A program made the position numbers and the translations under genes. The notes beneath the pieces are model-generated. The model made no database searches. It was not told the origin of the DNA and saw only the letters and a list, made by a program, of their open reading frames with translations. Below are positions 42,891 to 53,899 of a stretch of 64,000 bases of DNA, one piece after another (the stretch's first letter is position 1; every line of letters begins with the position of its first letter). The stretch is from Schistocerca nitens (taxonomy: Eukaryota; Arthropoda; Insecta; Orthoptera; Acrididae): the NCBI RefSeq assembly GCF_023898315.1, contig NC_064621.1, positions 125,711,521 to 125,775,520 of the forward strand, read 5' to 3'.

Positions 42891-43482
42891 TTGTAGAATT
42901 TTTCTAATACAAAGCTACATTCACTATGATGAGGAATATGCTAAATACTTTAGAAAAATGTTTGGATATTTTTTACGCTGTTATGTTTTCCTTTAATGAT
43001 CATATGTCAAATTAATGTTTGAATATTCTCACTTATTTACTTATGTCATAATTCTTGTAATACTGATGTATATGCTTATTTCTATTCTTTTGTGAAGCCT
43101 GTGTTACTACAATTGTTATCTGTATTATTATGTTCTTTAATGATGTATCTTGAACCTTTGTAATTGTATTCTTATGTTGTAAATTTATAATTGTATAGAC
43201 ACCAGTTCTTAACATTAAGTTTCATTTCACTGCACACGTTTCTGTTTGGTCATAGTATATGCACAATATGTGAGAAGTTAAAAAAAAGGACTGTTAGTGC
43301 TTGCACATGAGTTGATAATTCCGCAAGGGACTGGTTAACAGCGCTGCTGGTTCTAAGGACATTCCATAAAGTTTGTGAGTGCACAAGTGGTGGTTTATGG
43401 ACTTGCTATATTATCTCCAAGACTCTTTGATGGTGACTGTGCAGCCGTGCAGTCGTAGCAGATGGCTGCAGACCATCTCTAA

Positions 43483-43610
43483 AGGACTATCGTGGGCCTG
43501 CACAGTTGGTGGCCCACCAGTACCATTATCTCTATTAGGACTGCAGTGGGTCTGCACCTCTGGTGGCCCACCAATACCATAATCTCTACCAGGACTACAG
43601 TGGGTCTGCT
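43483..43610 (+). repeat. ~54-bp minisatellite, about 2.3 units
   Basis: Units start GGACT-C-GTGGG-CTGCAC, contain GGTGGCCCACCA-TACCAT and end ATCTCTA. A third unit begins at about 43,591 and decays. They keep an open frame (GLQWVCTSGGPP-type repeats) but no protein is recognised. Confidence 0.75.
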
Positions 43611-44824
43611 CTGTGATGAACTACCTACCAATATTCTTCAAAACTTCGACTGACTCTACTGTGGATTTGCTCTGTTGTTTCCCATTACCTGTCTGCATGT
43701 CAAGTATTAGCACTGTCTTTCCGTTGAAAAACAACACTACTTCTTCAAGACTGCATGGAAATCCACTACTTCCGTTTGCATTTTCTTTTACTGCTCAGAC
43801 TTTGTACTACTGTGATGTATGAACAGGACTGTCTTTATGGACTTTGAGGGCATTTCTTGGTTTTGACCAACAGTGTATCAATAAGTGCGTGCATTTGACA
43901 TATTTGTTATCGTTAATATAAAAAACAATTTTTAGCAAATAATCATTGGGCACTGCCTCAAAATTCGTATATTTTTTTGTGGAGAGAGTGGGGGCTACGA
44001 CATATGAAACGTCCCCTTGGAAAAATTACGAAAGGCCGTGCTAGTAAACCTCTTACATTATTTGATTTTCAAAAAGCTGAGCAAAACTGAACGTACGCAG
44101 ACATTTCTCTCTTTACTTATTCTGATCATCACTACGCAATCTGACTTTCAATAATCCCTACAAAAGAATGGCTCTGACTAAAATAACCTACACCTTACAT
44201 GAATCACTTACCTCACAAAAATCTTCGTTACTCGAATTACTGCAATACAGGGAACGCTAATACTTCCAGCTAAATAAAAGATTCAAACTACTGAAGGCAC
44301 TAACTACTGATAGACATAGTTAGCAAATGAAAGATTATGATAGAGAACAAACAATGTATTAACCTCATTAATGTTCAGAAGTCATCATATATATATCAGT
44401 TCATGACATCCAGTCTTACAAATTTCCTTTTTCTGGCGGACACTCGTCCAGATCGTCCGCTTATAGTAACCTCTCTACTCTGACATCTCTCTCTCCACAT
44501 CCACCACTGCAGGCGGCTCACCTCCAACTGCCCAACGCTACGCGCTGTTCACATCCAACTGCCCAACACTACACTAGCGAATATTCCAACAACGAGTCCA
44601 ACCAGCAACACACTGCACACAGTACAGTCAGTGATTTTCATACAGAGCGCTACGTGGCGTTACCAACATAAAAATCTAAACAGCCTACTTAGAAGCCGTG
44701 AGGACGGTTCTCGAGTTGTGCTTGATACTTCAATCGTACTTGTCTACGGAGGCATAGATCCTGACTTTGAGATCCCGTTCGCTTCAAAGTTTTAAACTGC
44801 CAGGAAGTTTCATATCAGCGTGCA

Positions 44825-46219
44825 CGTAGCTACAGAGTGAAAAATGGTTTCTGGAAGTCCTTGTAGATTTAAAACAAAATTTAATCAAATTTCATTTGTG
44901 GTTGGTATTCATGTGACGTGCGCTACGTCCCCATGGAATCTAAACAAATCACAGAGACTTGATTGTTGCAGAACAAAATATCAAAGGTTTGATCAAGTTT
45001 GTAAATCGTCCCAAGCGGTCGAAACTACACGCATGGTGGACAAGAGTAAGACAAAATTTACTTAAAGTACTTGCTTCGTCCCTTCATTGTTCTAGGGCAA
45101 GTATTGAAGTCCATGGCTATATGGCAGCTAGCGTAAATATTAAAGAACTATGATACTTAGTCTTCATGGATTATGTACCCCTTCTGAGCGAGATCAGAGT
45201 TAAATAAATGTAGTACTTTCAGACTGCAGAATTTAATCAAAATTCCAAACAGATAGAATCCAAACAAAAGTGGTAGTGCGTTTGCGAGCTATTTAACCAG
45301 AGTGAGACGAATAGATAATCATTCAAGCGACGATAAGAGTAGAAAAAGGAGGAAATCCACTGACATAAACGAATTTGACATAGAGCAGATTGTTATGGCT
45401 GGGTGCCTGGGAACGATCATCTAGGAAATGACGAAGTTGGTCGGCTGTTTGCGCTCTACTGTCGGAACATGTGTGGGAGGTGGTGGAGGATGGTGAAACC
45501 AGGGGTAGGTGTCAAGGGACAACCACGCCACACCGCAGAACATGGTGGTCTGGTCAGAGGATTGCACGCTCCGGAAAACAGGGTAGGCGGCTATAGTGGC
45601 TAGGGAGAGAGTTAACGTGAATTGCTCAGAGTGAACGTAGTTATGCTAATGCAAGTTAGTCGCTCCAGAAACTGTAAGTCCAGAAACACACGCAGGCATG
45701 GATGCGTGCGAGTCAAGAATCGTTGTGGCAGCTCTAGGATATTATTTCAAGATCAATTCCTTTGGCTTGATATTTACCTATCCCACCAACGATGTGCAAC
45801 AATGCCGGCGTGACTACGTCGGCTATTCTCTCTTCGTGTTGCCTTCTTCTTAAAGGAGGTCCATTTTAAAATGAAAGTCCTTGTAGCATCGGGATGTCGA
45901 GATCAGAACGTTTCTCAGTAGGAGAATGAAAACTCGCGACTTCCGCATATTATAACTTTTAATTAGCACAATACGTGGAGAGTGCTAGTTCATACATCTT
46001 CATAATACCAGCTCAAAGGACCGACAGACACCGAGATCTGTGAAGAAAGACAGTTGAAGTACATAAAAAAGTGATAGTATAGCTTTCAGTCATCTTACTC
46101 TGTCTCATATGATCATACCTCCCTACGATATCTTTGCCGCACGGTGACGACGCAAATGGGAGTTATTGCTAATATTTATTTATACGTCTAGGCCATTTAA
46201 AGAACCTCTCAACTGTCCT
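44825..46219. other. Spacer, nothing firmly recognised
   Basis: Short frames (44,844-45,153; 45,403-45,603; 45,622-45,813) lack domains. The Gly/Arg-rich segment near 45,430-45,600 may derive from a dispersed repeat but no boundary was visible. Confidence 0.4.
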
Positions 46220-46236
46220 CCCCCCCCCCCCCCCCC
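46220..46236. repeat. Poly-C run
   Basis: Seventeen consecutive C residues. Confidence 0.95.
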
Positions 46237-46648
46237 AACTGCGCATTGACGTGATCCATGTCACTGGACGTCAGCATACGGTGGTGCTGCATTACACTAT
46301 TTACATCTTTGTTGTACTTTAAACTCTTTGTCTGTCAGATTACTGAGACCTTTATTCATCGCCAAGTTTACCTCGTTTACTCCTGGAACGTGTCATTGCA
46401 TAAAATATATATCTAATTTTGTTTAATGTACACTTCACAAATCAAACAATGCAAACTCCAGGTAGGAAAATCTACAATGTAGGAAACGGCAGATTGCTAC
46501 TTACCGCAAAGAAGACACGTCAAGTTACAGACAGGAACAATTAAACGACACTCACGTCAAACTTTCGGCCACAGCCCTAGTCAGTAAAAGAGGAACACAC
46601 ACACACCATTTACACATACACACAAGTAAGCACACCTCTTACACACAC

Positions 46649-47807
46649 GTGACCATCCCCATTCCTTTACCTCTTGTATCCCAACTTATCGCTGTTGATG
46701 CCACCTCATTCCTCATGCACCTTACTACCTTTATCCTAACTCACAACTACTTCTCATTTGAAGGGAAGCTATATAAACAAATCCACAGCACAGCCATAGG
46801 CACCTGCATAGCACCCTGTTGTGCCAATCTTTTTATGGGCCATCTAGAGGACACCTTCCTAGCCTCCGAAAACATCAAAATCCTAGCCTGGTTCAGGTAC
46901 ACTGATGATAGCTTCATAATCTGGACTCAGGGCCAAGACACCCTACCTTCTTTCCTTCACAACCTCAACACATTGTCACCCATCTGCTTCACATGGTCCT
47001 CCTCAACCCAGCGCGCCACCTTCCTAAATGTTGACCTCCTCCTCTCTAATGGCTCCATCTGCACCCATATCCATATTAAACCCATCAACCACCAACAGTA
47101 CCTACATTTTGACATCTGTCATCCCTTTCACACCAAGAAATCCCTCCCATATAGACTGACTACAAGGGGGCAACATATCTGCAGTGACAAATACTCCATT
47201 GCTCAGAATACAGAGGGTCTCCTCAAGGCCTTCACAGACAGGCACTGTCCCTCAGAAACAATCCACAAACAGATCTCCTGCACCATTTTCCCTCACTCCC
47301 CCCATCCCCCCCCCCCCCCAAGAACCAACCACAAAGGAGTGTTGCCTTCATCACCCAATACCACCCCAGACTGGAAAAATTGAACCACATCCTTCACCAG
47401 GGCTTTGATTACCTATAATCGTACCATGAAATAAAGGACATCCTACCCGACATACTTCCCATCTCTTCTAAAGTCACCCACCCAATCTTCACAACATCCT
47501 AGTCCATCCCTATGCCACTTCCAATCCCAACCCCTTGCCACAAAGATCATATCTCTGTGGAAGACCCAGATACAAAACCTGCCCAATCCAACACTTTCTC
47601 ATCCAGTCACGTCCCAAATTTATTGTGCCTCATCAGAGGCCAGGCCATATGAGAAACCAGTCATGTCATTTATCAGCTGTGCTGCAATCATTATACAGCT
47701 TTTTAAATAGGTATGACTACCAACCATCTGTCCACCAGGTTGAACAGCCACCGCCAAATTGTGGCCAAGAGCAAAGTAAACCACCCTGTGGCACAACATG
47801 CACCTGA
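46649..47807 (+). pseudogene. Penelope-like RT and nuclease remnant of the second family
   Basis: 46,649-47,383 gives the RT palm: FEGKLYKQIHSTAIGTCIAP (motif B region, with Ala-Ile-Gly-Thr in place of Met-Gly-Ser), ANLFMGHLEDTFLA, motif C WFRYTDDSFIIWTQG with both catalytic Asp, ATFLNVDLLL, and HQYLHFDICHPFHTKKSLPY typical of PLEs. Motif A lies upstream and is not readable. A stop ends the frame at 47,383, near a poly-C tract. 47,535-47,807 in another frame has the Cys-rich entry to the GIY-YIG region (LCGRPRYKTCPIQHFL) but no intact GIY-YIG core. Inactive. Confidence 0.8.
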
Positions 47808-48337
47808 ATGTAACACACTTGATTTCAACCTGAGGCATCTGGATCCTTCCTTCCACCACCAGCTTTTCTGAACTGTGTATTTGGGATATATCCTTACAAT
47901 ACATTCTTCATTCCCATAATTATCTCAGCCTCAACCTGTGGTAACATATCACCCCCCCCCCACACACACACACATCCTACCCCAACAGTTTCCACCCCCC
48001 CTGTCCTATCATCTCCTTCCCTTTTACATCTCCCATCCTGTTTATCTGAAGCCCTTTGACGACGCATCTGCCCCTCTTTCCCCACTCTTCTCCTTTTTTA
48101 TTCCTTTTTCCCCACTTCATTGAACACAACGTCCTGATGCTGCACCTGTTGGCAGTCTAGTCCCTGAACATCCCACCAGACAGCGTTCACAGCCCCCCCC
48201 CACCTACATGACTATCCCTTCCCCTTTCTCTTTCCTGTTCCCTTACCCATTCTCTGCACATTTCTGCTTGCATCCAAAGTGATGCTGCATTCTGGCCCGA
48301 GATGCTGGAGTTGGTGGCCGTGTGTGCATGAGGTGTA

Positions 48338-48340
<3 letters not shown>

Positions 48341-48374
<34 letters not shown>
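48341..48374. repeat. (GT)17 microsatellite
   Basis: Uninterrupted GT dinucleotide run. Confidence 0.95.
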
Positions 48375-48376
<2 letters not shown>

Positions 48377-48445
48377 TTTACTGACGAAGGCTGTAGCTGA
48401 AAGCTTTATGTGGGTGTCTAGTAATTGTGCCTGTTTGCATCTTGA

Positions 48446-48638
48446 CGGCCGGCCGTCGTAGCCGAGCAGTTCTAGGCACTTCAGTCCGGAACCGCGCTGC
48501 TGCTATAGTCGGAAGTTCGAATCCTGCCTCGGGCATTGGTGTGTGTGATGTCCTTAGGTTAATTAGGTTTAAGTAGTTCTAAGTCTAGGGGACTGATGAC
48601 CTCAGATGTTAAGTACCATAGTGCTTAGAGAGCCATTT
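48446..48638 (+). mobile_element. tRNA-headed SINE at the edge of the second PLE
   Basis: Head GGCCGGCCGTCGTAGCCGAG and the family body. Flanking words TTTGCATCTTGA (48,434-48,445) and TTTGTGACTTGA (48,639-48,650) look like a diverged 12-bp target duplication. Confidence 0.85.
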
Positions 48639-48650
48639 TTTGTGACTTGA

Positions 48651-48853
48651 AAAAAAATGGTTCAAATGGCTCTGAGCACTATGGGACTTAACATCTGAGG
48701 TCATCAGTCTCCTAGAACTTAGAACTACTTAAAGCTAACTAACCTAAGGACATCACACACATCCATGCCCGAGGCAGGATTCGAACCTGCAACCGTAGTG
48801 GTCGCGCGGTTCCAGACTGAAGCGCCTATAACCGCTCGGCCACGACGGCCGGC
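48651..48853 (-). mobile_element. tRNA-headed SINE in opposite orientation, adjacent to the previous one
   Basis: Complete minus-strand copy following a poly-A-like run, ending in the head CGGCCACGACGGCCGGC. Flanked by TTTGTGACTTGA and TTTGCAACTTGA (48,854-48,865), so it shares one flanking word with its neighbour. Confidence 0.88.
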
Positions 48854-48892
48854 TTTGCAACTTGAGTTTACAAATTTATACTGCTGCTATTT

Positions 48893-49094
48893 AGCCGGCC
48901 GCGGTGGCCGTGCGGTTCTAGGCGCTGCAGTCCGGAACAGCAGGACTGCTACGGTCGCAGGTTCGAATCCTGCCTCGGGCATGGATGTGTGTGATGTCCT
49001 TAGGTTAGTTAGGTTTAATTAGTTCTAAGTTCTAGGGGACTGATGATCTAAGATGTTAAGTCCCATAGTGCTCAGAGCCATCTGAACCATTTTT
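48893..49094 (+). mobile_element. tRNA-headed SINE with an 11-bp target duplication
   Basis: Head GCCGGCCGCGGTGGCCGTGC and a full-length body. Perfect flanks TGCTGCTATTT at 48,882-48,892 and 49,095-49,105. Confidence 0.94.
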
Positions 49095-49105
49095 TGCTGC
49101 TATTT

Positions 49106-50033
49106 TTAATTTTCTTTAAAGAGTTTGATTATTGGAATCGAACCTCTGCTACTGCGCCGTTGGCCAGGGTGGTGCACCTCACGTGACGTATGCTGCACGA
49201 GTTTGTTAACTGTAGTTAAGCTGTCCTGTCCATGAGTGTGCTACAATTTCACTTATTTACCCAAAGTCACAAAAGTGTTCATGCCATTGCTGCAATGTGG
49301 TGTACTGAGGCCATTGATGCTGTGGCGAGGCTGTTCATCATCTACGGCCCAGACATTTGTTCCTGTCGTAATAAGTGTGTTTCAGTGGTTGGACCTGGCT
49401 CACACTATCAGCATCCCGAAGACACTTGAATGGATTCAACTTTAGTCTCCAGTGCCTTTATTCGTTTCCATATCCTCTCTAAGGTAGAATGCCTTGTCGA
49501 TACCCCATCCCACACAGGATATAAATATCCGTTATTGCCCAGCACTGGCAGATGTAGGTTTTTTTATGGGAACACATAGAGTTATGGGTTTTAAACCTTC
49601 GCAAAATGTTTGTAGTACAGTTACAGTTATTAGTTCACTTATGCAGTCCTGGAAAACATATTCAACCTTACACCGAGTTATGTACATAGTTTATACATTT
49701 ATACATCATTGTTACAATAACCTAGCTATTAACATTTTAAAATATATTGACACGCCGGGTTTGTGTATTTCTTACTCCGTAGACATATATTTTCATAAGG
49801 CATTTACATTTCTTTACATAAATATAGTACAAAAATTTACAAAAACACTGTAAAGAAATTATACGTGTAAGACAGTTAATATTACGCACATTTCTTGTGA
49901 TTTTGTGTCACGTAACATCTTTCAGTTTTTACATTATAATTTTTATCACAGTTTTCTCTCTGGCATTATCCTTTTCAGTGTTTATTTGTGAACAATCTGT
50001 ATTCATATCTTTAACATTAGACAGGTTGTCATT
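49106..50033. other. Spacer, nothing recognised
   Basis: Open frames at 49,232-49,445 and 49,494-49,853 (119 codons) show no domain. Composition is AT-rich. Confidence 0.45.
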
Positions 50034-50049
50034 TTTTCAGTCACATATT

Positions 50050-50240
50050 GGCCGGCCGAAGTGGCCGTGCGGTTAAAGGCGCTGCAGTCTGGAACCGCAA
50101 GACCGCTACGGTCGCAGGTTCGAATCCTGCCTCGGGCATGGATGTTTGTGATGTCCTTAGGTTAGTTAGGTTTAACTAGTTCTAGGGGACTAATAACCTC
50201 AGCAGTTGAGTCCCATAGTGCTCAGAGCCATTTGAACCAT
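50050..50240 (+). mobile_element. tRNA-headed SINE with a 16-bp target duplication
   Basis: Head GGCCGGCCGAAGTGGCCGTG. Perfect flanks TTTTCAGTCACATATT at 50,034-50,049 and 50,241-50,256, the longest target duplication in the window and thus probably a young insertion. Confidence 0.95.
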
Positions 50241-50425
50241 TTTTCAGTCACATATTCCAGTACTGACGAAATATTTGCATACAATATTACCACATGATAT
50301 GCATGGGTTTTCTGTCCATACATCGCACCTGATGCGAGTACAAATCGTTACAGATGATGAGGAAAGAGAGGTTCATAACATGAAATCGCGGTAAGCCTAC
50401 ATAACTAAGTTTAGCTACCGCGCAT

Positions 50426-50941
50426 GTGACAAGTTTACTAGGATGTGCCTACTGGTCTACAGGAAATCCATTTCTGCACTACTACTGCAATCCTTCGTTC
50501 ATAACGAGAGAACTAGTGAGTACATCATTTCATGACTACCTTCTAGTGTTAATCTCCTTACTTCGTGTTTTACTATCTACTGATATATTCTGGGAATACA
50601 GTATTATGTTATACAAGTGTCTTCATGGACAGGAAACAGTGTACTTCAGTGTCGGAGATATATACTTCCTCTTGCTACACGATATCACTGTTGTGTATTC
50701 TGTCGTGCATGAAAATGCCTCTTCGAGAATTATGCCAATGACCAAGTGTAAAACAATGTTGAAACAAGTTGTTTTCGTGTGCAAATTTGCTGTAATAACT
50801 CTTGTTTTGTGCTGTTCTATCACAAGAATTTGTTCTGACCCCTTTCATTTGGTAACACAAGACCTAAGTTCAGCCTTTTTATATGTCCGGCGTGTTGTAG
50901 CTTTTTCATGCACACATTCACACCATCACGCACACAAATAA
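50426..50941 (+). other. 171-codon open frame, function unknown
   Basis: Long for this AT-rich background but with no recognised domain. It contains several hydrophobic stretches (YLLVLISLLRVLLS, FVCKFAVITLVLCCS) that could be membrane segments or chance. No splice context or homology supports expression; a partly open minus-strand frame overlaps it (50,623-50,823). Treated as unproven. Confidence 0.2.
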
Positions 50942-51445
50942 TTTTATACAAACAATTGTTTATTGTCGGTGCAGCGCTTATGCTTTGGTAACAAACACCT
51001 AACTACTGTGTTCCCCAAGACGGGACTCCGCATTCCTCCTGGGAGGGCACTTAAATACTAACTTAATACTAAAAGCATAGTTGCTCGCTGGCTACTAATG
51101 CATCTCACTTTCAGTGTTAATATATTCAATTTCTACCAGTATGCATTTAATTCTTAATCAGGTTTTTATGAGTTGTAAGAGCGCACATGTTCGTATTGCG
51201 ATTGTCATTCTGACTTACGTTTTTGCGCTTGCAAAGAAAAGTGTTGTCTTGGGCGGGGCACAATCCTATCTCTCCTAGTATATTCAAGACTTATTTCATA
51301 TTGCTTCATTCCTCATGTAGATATGCCCTTTCGTGTAGTGTGTAAACAGCTACTTGTATAAATGTGAATGGCTTGTAAACAGTACTTGTATCATAGTGTG
51401 TAGCTAGTTTCCTGTAGATAGCGTTTATTTCGTCCTTTGTATATA

Positions 51446-53382
51446 CAGGGTGTCCCATTAATCTTGACCACCCTAAATAACTGTTTGTCCAGATACAAAA
51501 TGGAAATTGTTTCAAGCAAATTTTCTTTAGCCGTCATGGGGACATCAATGAGCATGATTGCCTTCGTTGTAGTTTTGTTTTTTTACAAAGATATGAACAG
51601 CGGTATGACTTTTTTAAATGGACCCTTGTATTTTTTATTCGGTTATTCATTTCCTCTCCTAAAGACCCATTCGAAAATGTATCACAGTGTACGATTCTGA
51701 AACACAACGTTATTAATTACATAACACAACTGACGTTGACGCTCCCAGCGCTTAGTGCAGGTACTCGGGGTAATGGAACACATCCACGTGCTGACGTTGA
51801 CAGAGGACAAATGTAAACATAAGTAGATTGTACACCCGCCATTCCGTCAAACATCGTCAGTTGAAGAGTTGTATGAGTAGGATGTACACCAACGGAGAGA
51901 AGGTAGATACGCTACTCATCTCTGGGGAATGTAAGTTACGGCTCAGTTTAGGACAGTAGTTTAGTCCTTTACTGTTGTGTAGAGTAGACATACAGTAAAC
52001 GCTGTCCTTCCTACAAACTGCATCGACATAACGTTTCTTTTATTGTTGTTGTTGGAGGTAGGTGAAATGCTATGCAGGCAGCAGAACTGTACAGATATCG
52101 ATATCCTGACATGAACTCACCTTGCCGACGGATATTTTCTCGTTGCGACGCTTTAGGAAACCCACGACAACGCAATCGTCGTAGCACTCGCACAGACGAA
52201 GTTGCCGAAGTTACTGTTCCCGCTTCCGTTGCTATGAATTCACGTTTGAGCACACGACAGCTTGAACACGAGTTTGGCATTCCTAAAACTAGTGTGCATC
52301 GTATTCTTACACGTCACCGGTTCCATCCTTACCACATACACTTACATCAAGAACTGCATGGGAATGATTTCCAGAATCATGTACAGTTCTGTCAGTGGGC
52401 ACAGCAGCAAATCCACGCCAATCCGAACTTTTCGACTTCTCAAACAAAGGACAGGTAAATACAAGGAACATGCATAATTGGTCCAGCGACAACCCACTAT
52501 GGCTTAGACAGGTGGTACATCAGCGTCAATGGAGAGTTAACGTCTGGTGTGGGCCCTTATTTCATCAATGGTAGTCTAAAGGGCACAGCGTATGTCAAGT
52601 TCCTCAGACGAATTCTTCCTCCTCTCCTGGATGAAGTACCGCTAAGAACCAGAATGCTTATGTGTTATCAACACGATGGACGTCCAGAACATAATGCCTT
52701 GCGTGCACGTCGTGTCTGAACCGAAGGTATCCCGCCAGATGGATTGGTCGAGGAGGAACAGTTACTTGGCCTCCTAGGTCTCCTGATTTAAATCCTCTGG
52801 ACTCTTTTCTTTGGGGATTGATTAAAGACGTTGTCTATTGCGATATTCCAACAACTCCAGAGGACATACAGGAATGTATCGTGCTCGCTTGTAATTATCT
52901 TCAGCAGGAAACACTGGGAGCAGTAAATAATTCTTTCATTCAACGAGTGCACCAGTATATCGGAGTCCAGGGCCACCACTTTGAGCAATTTGAATGTTCT
53001 ACTCCTACGGAATGGTACAGCAGAGTCAAAGTCAATTTTGTATTATGTTTTTACTTGGTTTTCATTTGTTTTCTGACTACTCCAGCAAGTGGACGAGATT
53101 GTAATCCCGGGCTCAAAGTCAATGTTGTGTTATATGATTAATAACGTTCTGTTTCAGCGAATGGTACACTGTGATACATTTTTGAATAGGTCCTTAGGAG
53201 AGGAGATGAATTACCGAATAAAAAAATACAGGGTGCCATTTAAAAAAGTCACAAAGCTACAACGAAGGCAATCATGCTGATTGATGTCCCCCTGACTGCT
53301 ATAAACATTTGCTTGAAACATTTTGTAATTTGCATCTGGACAAAGAGTTATTTAGGGTGGTCAAGATAAATGAGACACCCTG
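51446..53382 (+). mobile_element. Mariner-type transposon with ~260-280-bp inverted ends
   Basis: It starts CAGGGTGTCCCATTAATCTT and its right end reads in reverse complement CAGGGTGTCTCATTTATCTT. TA flanks both sides (51,444-51,445 and 53,383-53,384). The inverted similarity continues for about 260-280 bp to the words ACATAACAC/ATATAACAC, far longer than a classic mariner end. A decayed transposase lies between. Confidence 0.9.
52072..52990 (+). pseudogene. Mariner-type transposase, broken in several places
   Basis: 52,072-52,458: an HTH region (LYRYRYPDMNSPCRRIFSRC, then FGIPKTSVHRILTRHRFHPY) and HVQFCQWAQQQIHANPNFST, ending at a stop just where the first catalytic Asp is expected. Further on, in other frames: NVWCG/GPYFINGSLKGTAYVKFL, the second Asp in CYQHDGRPEHNA, the third in WPPRSPDLNPLDSFLWGLIK, and the C-terminus DIPTTPEDIQECIVLACNYL to about 52,990. 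The order matches the related element at 15.3-16.8 kb. Stops lie at 52,456-52,458 and after the second Asp motif (near 52,718), and the C-terminal third is in another frame. Confidence 0.85.
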
Positions 53383-53384
53383 TA

Positions 53385-53899
53385 TGTTCCTTAGCTTAGT
53401 TCTCCCTAATTTCTTACCCTTAATTTAATTTTATAATGTAGGCGTTTTATTTCCTTAGTAGTCAACTCCTATTATAAAGTTTTCTCTAACTGTATATCGC
53501 TTGGCGTTTCTGATGGCCATCAGTCGGCTTACGTTATGCAGAGCGCATGCGCGGATATTGTCAACCTAAAAGCTAGCTATTGCGCTTGCTTAGTTCTGTC
53601 CTCACTTCACTTCGCCTCTTCCATACGCTGCATCTCAATCGCACGCCTATTGTGTGTTTAAACAGTACAGTTTCAGATTGAATACTTTCTCGCACTCTGC
53701 AAGGGTAATGTTTTATGAGCTTCTCTGGTTCGTAAACATACAATGAAAACTTTGCATATCTAAAACTTACATCCAAATAAGGCAACGCACATGAAAAAAT
53801 CAAAATGAAATCTTTCCTTGACACTAGTTATCAATTGTAATAAGTATATCCAAGTGGACAGTGTGACATCTCTTATACAAACTTATATACATTATTGAT
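53385..53899. other. Spacer, possibly part of the downstream retroelement fossil
   Basis: One 83-codon minus-strand frame (53,824-53,573) has no recognised domain. No LTR boundary could be placed here. Confidence 0.35.

Larger units (their letters stand above)
37601..44824. mobile_element. 7.2-kb fold-back with LTR-like arms and an integrase-bearing interior (fossil)
   Basis: The arms 37,601-38,501 and 43,996-44,824 are reverse complements over roughly 830-890 bp. Each arm holds an outer part starting GCACGCTGATATGAAACTTC and an inner LTR-like part bounded TG...CA (37,732-38,490; inverted 44,005-44,691). Between them is LTR-retrotransposon-type sequence with an integrase-like portion near 38,880-39,450. 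LTRs are normally direct repeats, so the inverted order is unusual. The element is old, clearly broken in several places, and its Ty3/Gypsy-type assignment rests on the integrase only. An age cannot be calculated from sight. Confidence 0.7.
46515..48446 (+). mobile_element. Second Penelope-like family, degenerate, with inverted terminal words
   Basis: The left edge (46,515-46,585: CGTCAAGTTACAGACAGGAA...CACAGCCCTAGTCAG) is the reverse complement of the right edge (48,380-48,446: CTGACGAAGGCTGTAGCTGA...TGCATCTTGAC). Between them lies a PLE-type RT and a decayed nuclease region on the plus strand. The family differs from the array at 21.6-29.8 kb. A SINE is inserted directly after the right edge. 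Confidence 0.72.

Noticed and set aside
47894-48123. Short frames with Pro/His-rich or Gly-rich runs
   Set aside because: They arise from poly-C and CA simple repeats.
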